A stretch of 64,000 nt of DNA from Bordetella ansorpii. GTDB taxonomy: Bacteria; Pseudomonadota; Gammaproteobacteria; Burkholderiales; Burkholderiaceae_B. The notes beneath the pieces were generated by a model. That model was not told the origin of the DNA, ran no database searches, and saw only the letters and a program-made list of their open reading frames with translations. The position numbers were made by a program, and so were the translations under genes. The stretch is taken from contig NZ_FKIF01000007.1 in NCBI RefSeq assembly GCF_900078705.1, positions 124,001 through 188,000 on the forward strand, read 5' to 3'. This document shows positions 10,893 through 19,556 of this stretch, piece by piece. Numbering within the stretch: position 1 is the first letter of the stretch; every line of letters begins with the position of its first letter.

Positions 10893-12467
10893 TCAGGGCT
10901 TCTGCATGTTCCACATCACGGGCATGCCGGTCTTCAGCAGTTCGGTATGGGACAGGCCGCGGGTGGCCATCACCGGCTTGAACTCGCCCCACATCACATA
11001 GGGCACCGTCTCGTAGGCCCGCGCCTGGATGGCCGCCGCCAGCTCCTTGCGCCTGGCCGCGTCGCTCTCGCGCACCCATTGCGTGCGCAGCTCGTCCAGC
11101 GGCTTGTCGCAGGGCCAGCCGGGCAGGCTGTTGCCGCACGCGGCCGACAGCCAGGGATTGGTCAGCGGCGTGCTGGCGTCGTAATAGCCGCCCCAGGTCA
11201 GGAAGATGTTCCAGCCGCCTTGCGCGCTCGGTTCCTTCTTCAGCCGGCGTGCCGCCACCGAGGCCCAGTCCATGGACTGCAGATCGACATTGATACCGGC
11301 TTTCTGCAGGTTCTGCGCCAGCACCAGTACGGCCTGGCCCGTGGGGTTGTCGGTGGGGTGCAGCAGCACGATCTTCTCGCCCTTGTAGCCGGCCGCCTGG
11401 AACAACGCCTTCGCCTTGGCCAGATCCTGCTTGGCGTAGGGCGCGGCGCCCGCGTCGGTGGCCAGCGGCGAATTGCAGATGTAAAGGGTAGGGCAGTAGT
11501 CGACGCGGTACTTGTCCGAGTACCCCATCGCCGTCGTCATGGCCTTCTGGTTGATCAGGTAATAAAGCGCCTGGCGGGCGCGCGGATCATTGAAGGGCGG
11601 TTGCTGCGAGTTCACCACCGCCATGCCCTGCGACGCCACGGTGGGCGTCAGTTGCACGTCCGGGTTGCCCTCGAACATGGGCAGGAAATCCGGCGGCACC
11701 AGCTCGACCATGTCGACCTCGCCGTTGGCCAGCGCGGCGGCCGCAGTGTTGCCGTCGGGGATGTACAGCCATTCCACGCGGTCCACCTTCACCTGCTTGC
11801 CGCCGGCCAGGCCGTCGGGCGCTTCCTTGCGCGGCACGTAGTTCGGGTTCTTGACGTACACCACCTTGTTGCCCGGCACCCACTCGTCGCGCTTGAACAG
11901 GAAGGGGCCCGAGCCCACCATTTCCGTCACCGCCGTATTGGGATCCGTGTCCGCCAGCCGCTTGGGCATGATGAACAGCGGCAGGCCCGAGGGTTTGGAC
12001 AGGGCTTCCAGCATGGGGCCGAAGGGCTCGGACAACGTCAGCGAGAAGCTGCGCTCGTCCTCGACCTTGAGCTTGGCGCCGGCGCGCATGAGGGCCTGAC
12101 CCATCGTGTCCTTCTTGCCCCAGCGCTCGATCGAGGCCACGCAGTCGGCCGCCGTCACCGGCGCGCCATCGCTGAACTTCAGGCCGTCGCGCAGCGTGAA
12201 CTTCCAGTTCAGTCCATCGTCCGAGCGTGTATAGGCATCCACCATCTGCGGCTGCGGCACGCCCTTGCTGTTCTGCGAGAACAGCGAGTCGAATACCATG
12301 TAGCCGTGATTGCGCGTGATGTATGCCGTGTTGAACAGCGGATCCAGCGTCTTCAGGTCGGCGTGCGGCACCATCTTGATGGTGACTGCCTGCGCCGCGC
12401 CGCCGGCCATGGCCAGGCCGAACGCCAACCCGAGGGCGGCGCCATGCTTGCTGAGTGTGGACAGCAT
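10893..12467 (-). CDS. ABC transporter substrate-binding protein, family 5 (DppA-like)
   Basis: Periplasmic receptor, 524 residues, that delivers peptides or related solutes to the DppBCDF-type importer. The signal peptide is MLSTLSKHGAALGLAFGLAM... ending at the AQA-type site, followed by VTIKMVPHADLKTLDPLFNT, typical of SBP family 5. The ATG at 12467 was chosen because AAGGGGA lies just upstream; an upstream in-frame ATG at 12485 is possible. The nearby D-aminoacylase and N-carbamoylase suggest blocked D-amino acids or D-residue peptides as cargo. That is inference from neighbours, not from binding residues. Confidence 0.9.
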   Translation of the reverse strand: MLSTLSKHGAALGLAFGLAMAGGAAQAVTIKMVPHADLKTLDPLFNTAYITRNHGYMVFDSLFSQNSKGVPQPQMVDAYTRSDDGLNWKFTLRDGLKFSDGAPVTAADCVASIERWGKKDTMGQALMRAGAKLKVEDERSFSLTLSEPFGPMLEALSKPSGLPLFIMPKRLADTDPNTAVTEMVGSGPFLFKRDEWVPGNKVVYVKNPNYVPRKEAPDGLAGGKQVKVDRVEWLYIPDGNTAAAALANGEVDMVELVPPDFLPMFEGNPDVQLTPTVASQGMAVVNSQQPPFNDPRARQALYYLINQKAMTTAMGYSDKYRVDYCPTLYICNSPLATDAGAAPYAKQDLAKAKALFQAAGYKGEKIVLLHPTDNPTGQAVLVLAQNLQKAGINVDLQSMDWASVAARRLKKEPSAQGGWNIFLTWGGYYDASTPLTNPWLSAACGNSLPGWPCDKPLDELRTQWVRESDAARRKELAAAIQARAYETVPYVMWGEFKPVMATRGLSHTELLKTGMPVMWNMQKP

Positions 12468-12526
12468 CGTGATTCCCCTTGTCATGTGATGCCGCGGCCG
12501 TGCAGCCGCGGCTTGCCGCGTGTGCT

Positions 12527-13978
12527 TCAAGAGGCCAGCGGCCAGATGTCGCGCCGCGCCTTGGTGTAGTTCAACGAGCGCAGGTCCGTAGTGAGGGCGC
12601 CCGGCGTGTCGACGTAGACCACGTGCTTGCCCACCTTGGAGAACGACGCATAGAAATGCTGCGAACTCTTGACCACGATCAGCTTCATCGCCGCCAGGTC
12701 GACCCCGAACTGCGTGAAGAGGTCCGTGCCCATGGCCTGGTTGCGCACGCTGGTCAGCACCAGCACCACGCCGTTGGTGCGCACCACGGCCGTGTCGCCC
12801 AGTTGCGAAGGCGTGTTGGCCAGACCCGTCATCTCCGCGCCCCGCTTGAGCGCCAGCACCTCGCATTCGATATCCACCGGTTGCCCGGACACTGGCGCCA
12901 CCTTGCCGCCCACGCGCAGCCGCATGCGGGCGCCGACGCCGGCCTCGAAGCACAGCGCGGCCGACACGGGATCCCAGAACGGTCCCATGGCCACGCCGCT
13001 CAGGCCGCGAGCCAGCACCCGTTGCAGGATGAACGTCGAATCGCTGGGCGCTCCGCCGCCGGCGTTGTCGGCCGAGTCGGCCAGCACGACGGGAAACCGG
13101 TCACTGGCCAATGCCTGGTCCAGCGCGTCATCGGGGTTGGGATAGGGCGGCGACAGCTGATCGCGAAACCCGATGATTTCCTCGCCCAGCCGCTTGGCCA
13201 ACTGCTGGGCCTGCTCCAGGTTGCCGTCGGTGTAGACCAGCACCCGGCTGCCCATGTCCGGCACGTCGCCCCACGGGAAACCATGTGCGATCGAGATCGA
13301 CAGCACGCCGTCCTGGCCTTCCATGGCCAGCAGGCGGTCGACGAAACTGCGCATCGGCTCGCGGCTGGTGTGCATGAACGAGATCATCCTGCAGTCGTAC
13401 ACCGCATGCACGGGCTGGAGGCGGCCCTCGGCCTTGGCCACGCACAGATCGACCAGGTCGTAGGCGCGTTCCAGGATGTCCGTATGCGGGTACTCCTTGA
13501 AACAGACCACGAAATCGGCCGTCTCCGTCTTGGCTTTCGTCAGGTGGCAATGCGGGTCCAGCTCCACGCCGATCACCGTGTCCGGCCCGGCGATAGCCCG
13601 CACGCGGGTGATGATGTCGCCCTCGCAGTCGTCATAGCCGTCCGCCACCATGGCGCCGTGCAGCCCCAGCAGCGCGATGTCGACGGGCAGCGCGGCCTTC
13701 AGGTCTTCCAGGATCTGGTCGCGCAGCGTTTCGTAGGCATGGCGCGTAGTCGTGCCCGCGGGCGTGGCGCCGGCGGTCAGCCCCTCGAACAGCGTCCAGT
13801 CCTTGCCTTGCGCGCGTTGGCGCGCGGCCCACAGCGGGCCGGAGAACAGCTGCATGCGGTCGGGATGGGTGCCGGCGGGATAGAAGCCGCGGTCCTTGTA
13901 GGCATTCAGGCCGGTCGGGATGGGCGAGAAGGTATTGGTTTCGGTCGCCAGCGAGGCCGAGAAGATGCGCAGGCTCAT
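12527..13978 (-). CDS. M81 family metallopeptidase (MlrC-like)
   Basis: 483-residue member of the M81/MlrC family, named for microcystinase C, which degrades the linear microcystin fragments containing D-residues and the Adda group. The sequence shows the family blocks IFSASLATETNTFSPIPTG, LGLHGAMVADGYDDCEGDI, VELDPHCHLT, CFKEYPHTDILERAYDL and DSADNAGGGAPSDST; several Asp/His residues in them are likely metal ligands. No signal peptide is visible, so it should act in the cytosol on imported substrates. The start overlaps the ridA stop by 4 bp. Confidence 0.85.
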   Translation of the reverse strand: MSLRIFSASLATETNTFSPIPTGLNAYKDRGFYPAGTHPDRMQLFSGPLWAARQRAQGKDWTLFEGLTAGATPAGTTTRHAYETLRDQILEDLKAALPVDIALLGLHGAMVADGYDDCEGDIITRVRAIAGPDTVIGVELDPHCHLTKAKTETADFVVCFKEYPHTDILERAYDLVDLCVAKAEGRLQPVHAVYDCRMISFMHTSREPMRSFVDRLLAMEGQDGVLSISIAHGFPWGDVPDMGSRVLVYTDGNLEQAQQLAKRLGEEIIGFRDQLSPPYPNPDDALDQALASDRFPVVLADSADNAGGGAPSDSTFILQRVLARGLSGVAMGPFWDPVSAALCFEAGVGARMRLRVGGKVAPVSGQPVDIECEVLALKRGAEMTGLANTPSQLGDTAVVRTNGVVLVLTSVRNQAMGTDLFTQFGVDLAAMKLIVVKSSQHFYASFSKVGKHVVYVDTPGALTTDLRSLNYTKARRDIWPLAS

Positions 13979-14346
13979 CTGGCGTCCCCGATGAACGCCT
14001 GGACCTCGATCTCCACGTCCACGCCCATGGCCAGCGCGGCCTGTACCGTGGATCGCGTGGGGAAGGTGTCGCCGAAGCGCTCGCGGTAGACGGCGTTGAA
14101 GTCGTTGAAGGTGGCCAGGTCGCTCAGCCATACCGTGGCGCGCACCACGTCTTTCAGGGCACAGCCGGCCAGGGCCAGCGTTTCCTCGATGCGGTCGAAC
14201 ACGGCGTGGGTCTGTGCCCCGATGTCGCCGCGCACGACCTGGCCGGAGGCGTCCATCGGCACCTGTCCCGACAGGAACAGGAACCCGCCGGCCTGGGTGG
14301 CGCGGGAAAAGGGCAGAGGCAGGGAGCTGGGGTAGCGTTTGATCAT
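13975..14346 (-). CDS. RidA/YjgF family enamine/imine deaminase
   Basis: 123-residue RidA-family protein. Members hydrolyse reactive enamines and imines made by PLP enzymes and amino acid oxidases. It has the family features SRATQAGGFLFLSGQVPMDA, TLALAGCALKDVVRATVWLSD, ERFGDTFPTRSTVQAAL (the catalytic Arg region) and VEIEVQAF near the end. The ATG at 14346 (MIKRYPSS) fits the family N-terminus; extension upstream gives low-complexity Arg/Pro sequence. As first gene of the D-amino acid locus, a role in clearing imines from D-amino acid oxidation is plausible (inference). Confidence 0.88.
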   Translation of the reverse strand: MIKRYPSSLPLPFSRATQAGGFLFLSGQVPMDASGQVVRGDIGAQTHAVFDRIEETLALAGCALKDVVRATVWLSDLATFNDFNAVYRERFGDTFPTRSTVQAALAMGVDVEIEVQAFIGDAR

Positions 14347-14620
14347 GGGCAGGCTCGATATGGTGGGATGAGGTCGGCCGCGCGGGCCAGGAGGGCTGGG
14401 CTGGCGAGGTTGGCAACAGGCACCGCCGCCGGGTCTGAGACCCGGCCTTGCAAGGCATCGGACGAGCGGCGCCGAGGAAGAGGGCACGAAAGGAGACCCG
14501 GATGCCGTCGTGGCGATGAGGCCGTGGTGCGTAGGGCCGCGACGAAGCCATCGCGGAACTGCGAGTCGTCCAGCATGCTTTTTCGTCGGCACGGCTGGAT
14601 GCCGTGCTCCCCTTGTTTGA

Positions 14621-14654
14621 TTTGTCGAATATGAGAATTCTCAAATACGATAAA
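14621..14654. promoter_or_regulatory. Candidate operator: 34-bp near-perfect palindrome upstream of the ridA-dpp locus
   Basis: Half-sites TTTGTCGAATATGAGAA and TTCTCAAATACGATAAA are inverted repeats matching at 14 of 17 positions, with a perfect 12-bp core TGAGAATTCTCA (14632-14643) and no spacer. It lies about 275 bp upstream of ridA in AT-richer DNA. Its size suggests binding of a dimer of dimers or a large helix-turn-helix dimer. It does not resemble the palindrome in front of the XRE-cupin gene, so it may answer to another regulator. Confidence 0.6.
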
Positions 14655-14886
14655 GATCAATGGAGAGATGGGTAATAGGGGCAAACACCCATAAGCCGGC
14701 TTATGTTCGCGCCGGCATGCGTGGCCGTTGCGCGGTCATCCTGGCTGCGGAAGCGGTGGGCCGCACTGGAGGCGGCGCTTGCGGACCAAGACGCCTGTCG
14801 CGTTGTCCAAGGGGCCGACGGTGGTGCGCGTTGGAGAGTGAGGGACAAGCCCGGCGAAGCACGTGGCCGGGGTAAATCTCACTTTA

Positions 14887-14902
14887 CATAATATACATTA
14901 TG
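14887..14902. promoter_or_regulatory. AT-rich 16-bp palindrome, possible metal-regulator box
   Basis: CATAATATACATTATG is a palindrome with two central mismatches, lying about 165 bp upstream of the DUF1007 remnant. AT-rich palindromes of this type are bound by Fur-family repressors such as Zur, and DUF1007 genes often sit near metal-transport genes. Both links are inference. Confidence 0.3.
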
Positions 14903-15067
14903 CGCAATTCAGAACCATCATCCCAGCCGCCATCCCAGCCCTTTATCCGACGGCTTGCCTGGCCGCGTGTAATCTTGCACCCAAGCCGCCAACGCGCGCC
15001 CTTTGGCGGCCTTCAGATTTTTTCGCACCACCGTCATCGTCTAAGGCAAGACTGCCCTGAGCATGGA

Positions 15068-15400
15068 ATGTTTGTTCTGAAATACATCCGCTACTTCCTC
15101 TTCGCCTTCGGCCTTTCTTCGGCGGCCTCGGCCTGGAGCCATCCGCATGCCTGGATCGATGTGCGCAGCACGGTGCTCACCTCGGACACCGGGCTCGTTG
15201 CAGCCATCAAGGAAGAATGGCTTTTCGATGAACTCTACACTTCATACGTCGTCGAAGAGACCACCGAGAATACAAAGGAAGCGGCAGATTCGGCTGCTCG
15301 ATTTGCCGGCAAGGCGGTAGAGAATCTCAAGCCCTTCGGCTATTTCATGAAGATCCGTTCCGATGGCAGACAAATCCCGATTGGAGCGATCGGGCATTAA
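15068..15400 (+). pseudogene. DUF1007 family periplasmic protein, truncated
   Basis: The 110 residues start with a signal peptide (MFVLKYIRYFLFAFGLSSAA, cleaved near SAWS) and continue with the DUF1007 opening HPHAWIDV and WLFDELYTSYV, then ENLKPFGYFMKIRSDGR. Family members run to roughly 200 residues, so the C-terminal half is missing: a TAA at 15398 follows GAIGH. From 15401 to 15651 no frame continues the family. One frame has GNFGSMLVLAGDSIYMAHI (about 15411-15467), which looks like the start of an unrelated conserved protein and then degenerates. Base composition here is less GC-rich than in neighbouring genes. The region looks like decayed remains of two genes. Confidence 0.6.
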
Positions 15401-15651
15401 CGGCCCCCGGCAACTTCGGCAGCATGCTCGTGTTGGCAGGCGACTCGATCTACATGGCTCATATTCATTCCATCATTTCTTGGAATGTTGGATCGATAGC
15501 CTTTCGCCGTCAAGATATCCCCTGGGCCGGTTCTTCCACTCCTGTGCCCCCCATCGGCGCGAATTCTTCCCTGGCCGCCAGCAGAGGCTGTACACCGTGC
15601 GCCGGACAGTCCCACACGGGCGCGGATTGGAGTATTACGTCCACTGACCTG

Positions 15652-16464
15652 TCACGGCGGCATGGTCCGTGCTTCGATGCCGTTTTCGATTCGGTCCCGC
15701 AAAGCGAGCAACCGTGGGGCCAGCCCAGCCGCCAGTCGCGCCCGCTGCGCGGGCGTATCCCCGGACGGCTGACTGAAATTCAAGGCCAGCGGCCGGCCCG
15801 CGATGACCAAGGGCGCCGCCAACGCGATCACGTTCGGCTGCCAGGAGGTCCAGCAGTAGCCGGAATGCCCCAGCTCCGCCAGGGCCTCGCCGATGCCCGC
15901 GCTGATGGATCGCCATGCCGCCGCCGAATGGGCCCGCTTCAGTCGGACTAGCAGTTCCTGGCGCTCGGACGCATCCAGCCGGCCCAGGTAGGCGCGCCCC
16001 AACGACGTCAATTCGATGGGAACCCGCTGGCCGGCCACCACCGTGCGCAGCGACACTTTCCGGTGATAGCGGATCGACTCCAGGTAGATCATGTCCGCGC
16101 GGTCCGGACTGGCCAGGCCGACGTTGACCTTCAGCCGCGCCGACACCTCGTGCATCAACGGCACCGCCACGCGCAACACGGGCGACGAGGCGCGCATGGC
16201 ATGGCCCAGGCTCAGCACGGGAACGGCCAATCGGTAGGCGCGCGCCGCACGGTCATGTTCAAGGAACCCCGCCGTCACCAGGGTTTGCGTCAGGCGGCTG
16301 ATCGTGGCGCGGGACAACCCCGTACGTTCCGCCAGTTCGCCATTGCCCAGCAGGTCCGTGCCGGGACGGAAGGCCCGCAGCACCTCCAGCCCTCTTTCCA
16401 GGGACCGGTTCTGGCCGGGGCCGCCGAAGCGGCCCTGCCCGCCAAGGGAAAGATCCTGCGCCAT
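15652..16464 (-). CDS. IclR family transcriptional regulator
   Basis: 270-residue regulator. The winged helix-turn-helix lies at about residues 20-75 (SLERGLEVLRAF, then LAERTGLSRATISRLTQTLV), followed by the IclR effector-binding domain (MIYLESIRYHRKVSLRTVVAGQRVPIELTSLGRAYL). The ATG at 16464 (MAQDLSLG) was chosen; the frame is open further upstream but without IclR similarity. It is divergent from the enoyl-CoA hydratase gene with a 114-bp shared promoter region, so it probably controls the acyl-CoA operon at 16579-20534. Confidence 0.9.
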   Translation of the reverse strand: MAQDLSLGGQGRFGGPGQNRSLERGLEVLRAFRPGTDLLGNGELAERTGLSRATISRLTQTLVTAGFLEHDRAARAYRLAVPVLSLGHAMRASSPVLRVAVPLMHEVSARLKVNVGLASPDRADMIYLESIRYHRKVSLRTVVAGQRVPIELTSLGRAYLGRLDASERQELLVRLKRAHSAAAWRSISAGIGEALAELGHSGYCWTSWQPNVIALAAPLVIAGRPLALNFSQPSGDTPAQRARLAAGLAPRLLALRDRIENGIEARTMPP

Positions 16465-16578
16465 TTGCAATTCCACCAGATGGAAATGAGGGGATGTGGC
16501 CGCCCACTTTAGCGCGTAGTGTTCGCGGTAAGCCAGTGCAACGGCACACCAGCCACTGGCGGCCATACCGGAGGAGAC

Positions 16579-17385
16579 ATGGCGCACTACGAACTCATCG
16601 AACTGCAGGTCCATGCGGGCATCGCCACGCTGACCCTCAACCGCCCCGACAAGCGCAATGCCTTCACCGACGGCATGCGCGCCGACTTCATCCACGCGCT
16701 GGAACACATGGCGCGCGACAAGGACGTCCGCGCGCTGGTGCTGACCGGCGCGGGCAAAGGATTCTGCGCGGGCGGCGACGTCGCGGGCATGCAGCAGCGC
16801 ATGGAAGCGCCCGCGGGCGACGTGGCATTCAATGGATGGTCACGGCAGCAGGTCGTGCACCATGCCGTGGGGCTGCTCTATCACATGCCCAAGCCCACCA
16901 TCGCGGCCGTCAACGGCGCCGCCACCGGACTGGGGGCCGACACGGCGCTGGCCTGCGACTTCGTGCTGGCCTCCGAATCCGCGTCGTTCGCCTGGAGCTA
17001 CATCGACCGGGGCCTGATCCCGGACGGCGGCGGCATGTACTTCCTGCCTCGCCGCGTCGGCCTGCCGCATGCAAAGGATCTGATCTTCAGCGGCCGCAAG
17101 GTGGATGCCCGCCAGGCGCTGGCGCTGGGCATCGCCGACAGGCTGGCCGCCCCCGACGCCCTGCTGGCCGACGCGCGGGAATGGGCCGCATCGCTTGCAC
17201 GCGGCTCGCGCACGGCGCTCGCGCTGGGCAAGTCGATCCTGAACCAGACCTTCGAGCTGACCGCCGACCAGGTCTTCGCCATGGGCAGCCAGGCCCAGGG
17301 CGTCTGCTACACCAGCCACGAGCATCGGCAGTCGGTCCAGGCGTTCCTGCAGCGCATGGCGCAGGCCAGGGAGGCCCGCCAATGA
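16579..17385 (+). CDS. Enoyl-CoA hydratase/isomerase family protein
   Basis: 268-residue crotonase-fold protein. It shows IATLTLNRPDKRNAF, the oxyanion-hole block GKGFCAGGDVAGM and the second block KPTIAAVNGAATGLGADTALACDFVLA. The classical hydratase glutamate pair is not conserved in the usual form (IDRGLIPDGGGMYFLPRRVG keeps one acidic region), so the exact reaction is open. The ATG at 16579 has GGAGGAG upstream. Its stop overlaps the start of the CoA ligase gene (ATGA), so the two are coupled and probably act on the same CoA ester. Confidence 0.88.
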   Translation: MAHYELIELQVHAGIATLTLNRPDKRNAFTDGMRADFIHALEHMARDKDVRALVLTGAGKGFCAGGDVAGMQQRMEAPAGDVAFNGWSRQQVVHHAVGLLYHMPKPTIAAVNGAATGLGADTALACDFVLASESASFAWSYIDRGLIPDGGGMYFLPRRVGLPHAKDLIFSGRKVDARQALALGIADRLAAPDALLADAREWAASLARGSRTALALGKSILNQTFELTADQVFAMGSQAQGVCYTSHEHRQSVQAFLQRMAQAREARQ

Positions 17386-19475
17386 GCCTTTGGGACCGCC
17401 TCATGACGCCTCGCTCCGTGGCCATCATCGGCGCCTCGGCAGATGCGTCCAAGACCTCGGGCCGGCCCGTCGGCTATCTGCTCAAGCATGGCTACCAAGG
17501 GAAGATCTTCCCCGTCAATCCGCGAGCCAGCGAGATCGAGGGGCTGGCATGCCATCCGGACATCGCCTCGCTGCCGCAGGCTCCGGACGTCGCGCTGGTG
17601 CTGCTGGGAGCACAACGGGCCGTGGACGCCGTGCGGGAGCTGGCCGCGCGGGGCACGCCGGCCGCCATCGTGCTGGCCAGCGGGTTCGCCGAAACCGGCG
17701 AGGAAGGCGCGCGCCGGCAGCAGGCGTTGTGCCAGGCGGCCGGTTCCATGCGGCTGCTGGGCCCGAACACGATCGGGCTGGTCAACCTGACCGACGGCAT
17801 CACCCTCAGCGCCAGCGGCGCCCTGGAGCTGGGGCAATTGCAGCGGGGCGAGGTCGGCCTGGTGTCGCAGAGCGGCGGCATTCTGGGCGCCCTGCTCTCC
17901 CGCGCCAGTGCGCGCGGCATCGGTTTCTCCAAGTTGATATCGACCAGCAACGAGGCCGACCTGGAACTATCGGATTTCATCGACATGCTGGCCGACGATC
18001 CCGGCACGCGCGTCATCGCGCTGTATGTCGAAACCGTGCGCCGTCCCGAAGCCTTCGTCCGGGCCTGCCGGAAGGCGGCGGCCGCCGGCAAGCCCGTCGT
18101 GGCCTTCAAGATCGGACGTTCGGAATCCGGCGCCCGCGCCGCGGCCTCGCACACCGGCGCGCTGGCGGGCGCGGATCGCATGTATGACGCCCTGTTCTCG
18201 CAGGCCGGCGTGCTCCGGGCGCAGACCTTCGCGGACCTGCTGAATGTGCCGGCGGCCTTGGCGGCGGGACGGACATTGCAGGGCAATCGCGTGGCGGTGC
18301 TCACCTCCACCGGCGGCGCCGGCACGCTGGTCGCCGACAGCCTGGGAATGGCGGGTTTCGATCTGCCCGCGCCCGATGCGGCCACCGCGGCCGGATTGCG
18401 CGCGCTGCAGGAAGGCGACCATGCCGTGCTGGACCGCAATCCTATCGACGTCACGCTGGCCGGGCTGCAGCCCGCCCTGCTGCGCCGGATCATTCGCGTG
18501 CTGCTGGACAGCCCCGCGTACGACGCGCTGGCGGTGGTCGTGGGTTCTTCGGGCGTGGCGCAACCGGAACTGATGGCGGATGCCTTGCGGGACTCCATGG
18601 GCCACGATGGTAAACCCGTGATGGCCTACGTCAGCCCCCATGCGCCGGCCGCGGCGGCCGTAATGGGCCGCTATGGCATTCCCGCCTTCCACGAACCCGA
18701 GGGGGTGGCCGCTGCCCTGGGCGCGCAATGGCGCTACGCGCAGTTGTCCGCCAGACCGACCATGGAGGCTGCGGCGCGGCGGCCCCCCCAGGCCCCGAAC
18801 GACCTGCCCGCCGGACCGATGGACGAAGCGCGGGCCAAGGCCCTGTTCCGCCACTTCGGCATCCCCTCGGTTCGCGAACGGGTCGTTCACGACGCGGCAC
18901 AGGCCGAACAGGCCGCGCGCGAACTCGGGCCTGCCGTTGCGCTCAAGCTGCTGTCCGCGCGAATCCTCCATAAATCGGAGGTAGGCGGCGTGGCGCTGGG
19001 ACTGGACGCGACGTCGATCGGATCACGCCTGGCACGGATGGCGCGCGAGGTCCGGGCCCACACCGGCCAGGCGCCCGATGCCTTCCTGGTCCAGGAGATG
19101 ACGTCAGGCGTGGCCGAACTGATCCTGGGGGTACGCCAGGACGCCCTGGGCACCGCCCTGCTGATCGGCATGGGCGGCGTGATGGCCGAACTGTTCCGGG
19201 ACACGGCGCTGCTGATGCTGCCGGCGGATGGCGGTTCGCTGCGGCCCGATCAGGTGCTGGACGCGTTGCGCGGCCTGACGTCCTGGCCATTGCTGGAGGG
19301 CTACCGTGGCCGTCCCAAGGCCGACGTGGCTGCCGTCATCGACGCCGTGCTGGCGTTCGGCGAGATGGCCCGGTCGCTGGGCAACCGCCTGGTCGAGGCC
19401 GAGATCAACCCCTTGTTCGTCCGCGCGGAGGGCCAGGGCGCGATCGCCGCGGACGGGGTGGCCATTCTTTCCTAG
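17382..19475 (+). CDS. Acetate--CoA ligase (NDP-forming) family protein
   Basis: 697-residue fused acyl-CoA synthetase of the NDP-forming/succinyl-CoA synthetase-like family. The N-terminal CoA-binding Rossmann domain begins PRSVAIIGASADASKTSGRP. Two CoA-ligase flavodoxin-like domains follow (GLVSQSGGILGALLSRAS; phospho-His region SHTGALAGADRMYDALF). The C-terminal ATP-grasp domain starts near residue 480 (EARAKALFRHFGIP... ALKLLSARILHKSEVGGVALGL). Such fusions activate acyl chains including aromatic or branched acids. It is coupled to the hydratase gene and followed by a Bug receptor. Confidence 0.9.
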   Translation: MSLWDRLMTPRSVAIIGASADASKTSGRPVGYLLKHGYQGKIFPVNPRASEIEGLACHPDIASLPQAPDVALVLLGAQRAVDAVRELAARGTPAAIVLASGFAETGEEGARRQQALCQAAGSMRLLGPNTIGLVNLTDGITLSASGALELGQLQRGEVGLVSQSGGILGALLSRASARGIGFSKLISTSNEADLELSDFIDMLADDPGTRVIALYVETVRRPEAFVRACRKAAAAGKPVVAFKIGRSESGARAAASHTGALAGADRMYDALFSQAGVLRAQTFADLLNVPAALAAGRTLQGNRVAVLTSTGGAGTLVADSLGMAGFDLPAPDAATAAGLRALQEGDHAVLDRNPIDVTLAGLQPALLRRIIRVLLDSPAYDALAVVVGSSGVAQPELMADALRDSMGHDGKPVMAYVSPHAPAAAAVMGRYGIPAFHEPEGVAAALGAQWRYAQLSARPTMEAAARRPPQAPNDLPAGPMDEARAKALFRHFGIPSVRERVVHDAAQAEQAARELGPAVALKLLSARILHKSEVGGVALGLDATSIGSRLARMAREVRAHTGQAPDAFLVQEMTSGVAELILGVRQDALGTALLIGMGGVMAELFRDTALLMLPADGGSLRPDQVLDALRGLTSWPLLEGYRGRPKADVAAVIDAVLAFGEMARSLGNRLVEAEINPLFVRAEGQGAIAADGVAILS

Positions 19476-19556
19476 TGCCCGGACGGGCGCATGAACGCGC
19501 CCGCCATTTTTCACGACAAGTGCCGCACGAGCCGGCACGCTTTCTGGAGACAGGCA

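Larger units (their letters stand above)
14347..15067. other. 720-bp intergenic region
   Basis: No gene with convincing coding character is seen. It separates the minus-strand ridA-led locus from the plus-strand DUF1007 remnant. It holds a 34-bp palindrome (14621-14654), a 7-bp-stem hairpin at 14589-14607 (GCACGGC/GCCGTGC, no T-tract) inside the ridA leader, and an AT-rich palindrome at 14887-14902. The ridA operon probably has a leader of up to about 270 nt if its promoter lies at the first palindrome. Confidence 0.6.

Noticed and set aside
12479-14089. 536-codon plus-strand frame opposite the M81 peptidase and ridA.
   Set aside because: Antisense shadow; the minus-strand genes have clear family motifs and coupled starts.
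13975-14592. Longer ridA product starting upstream at 14592.
   Set aside because: The added residues are Arg/Pro/Ser-rich and unlike RidA; the ATG at 14346 begins exactly at the family N-terminus.
14589-14607. Hairpin GCACGGC/GCCGTGC read as a terminator.
   Set aside because: No T-tract on either strand. It lies in the ridA leader, so at most an RNA structure in the 5' region.
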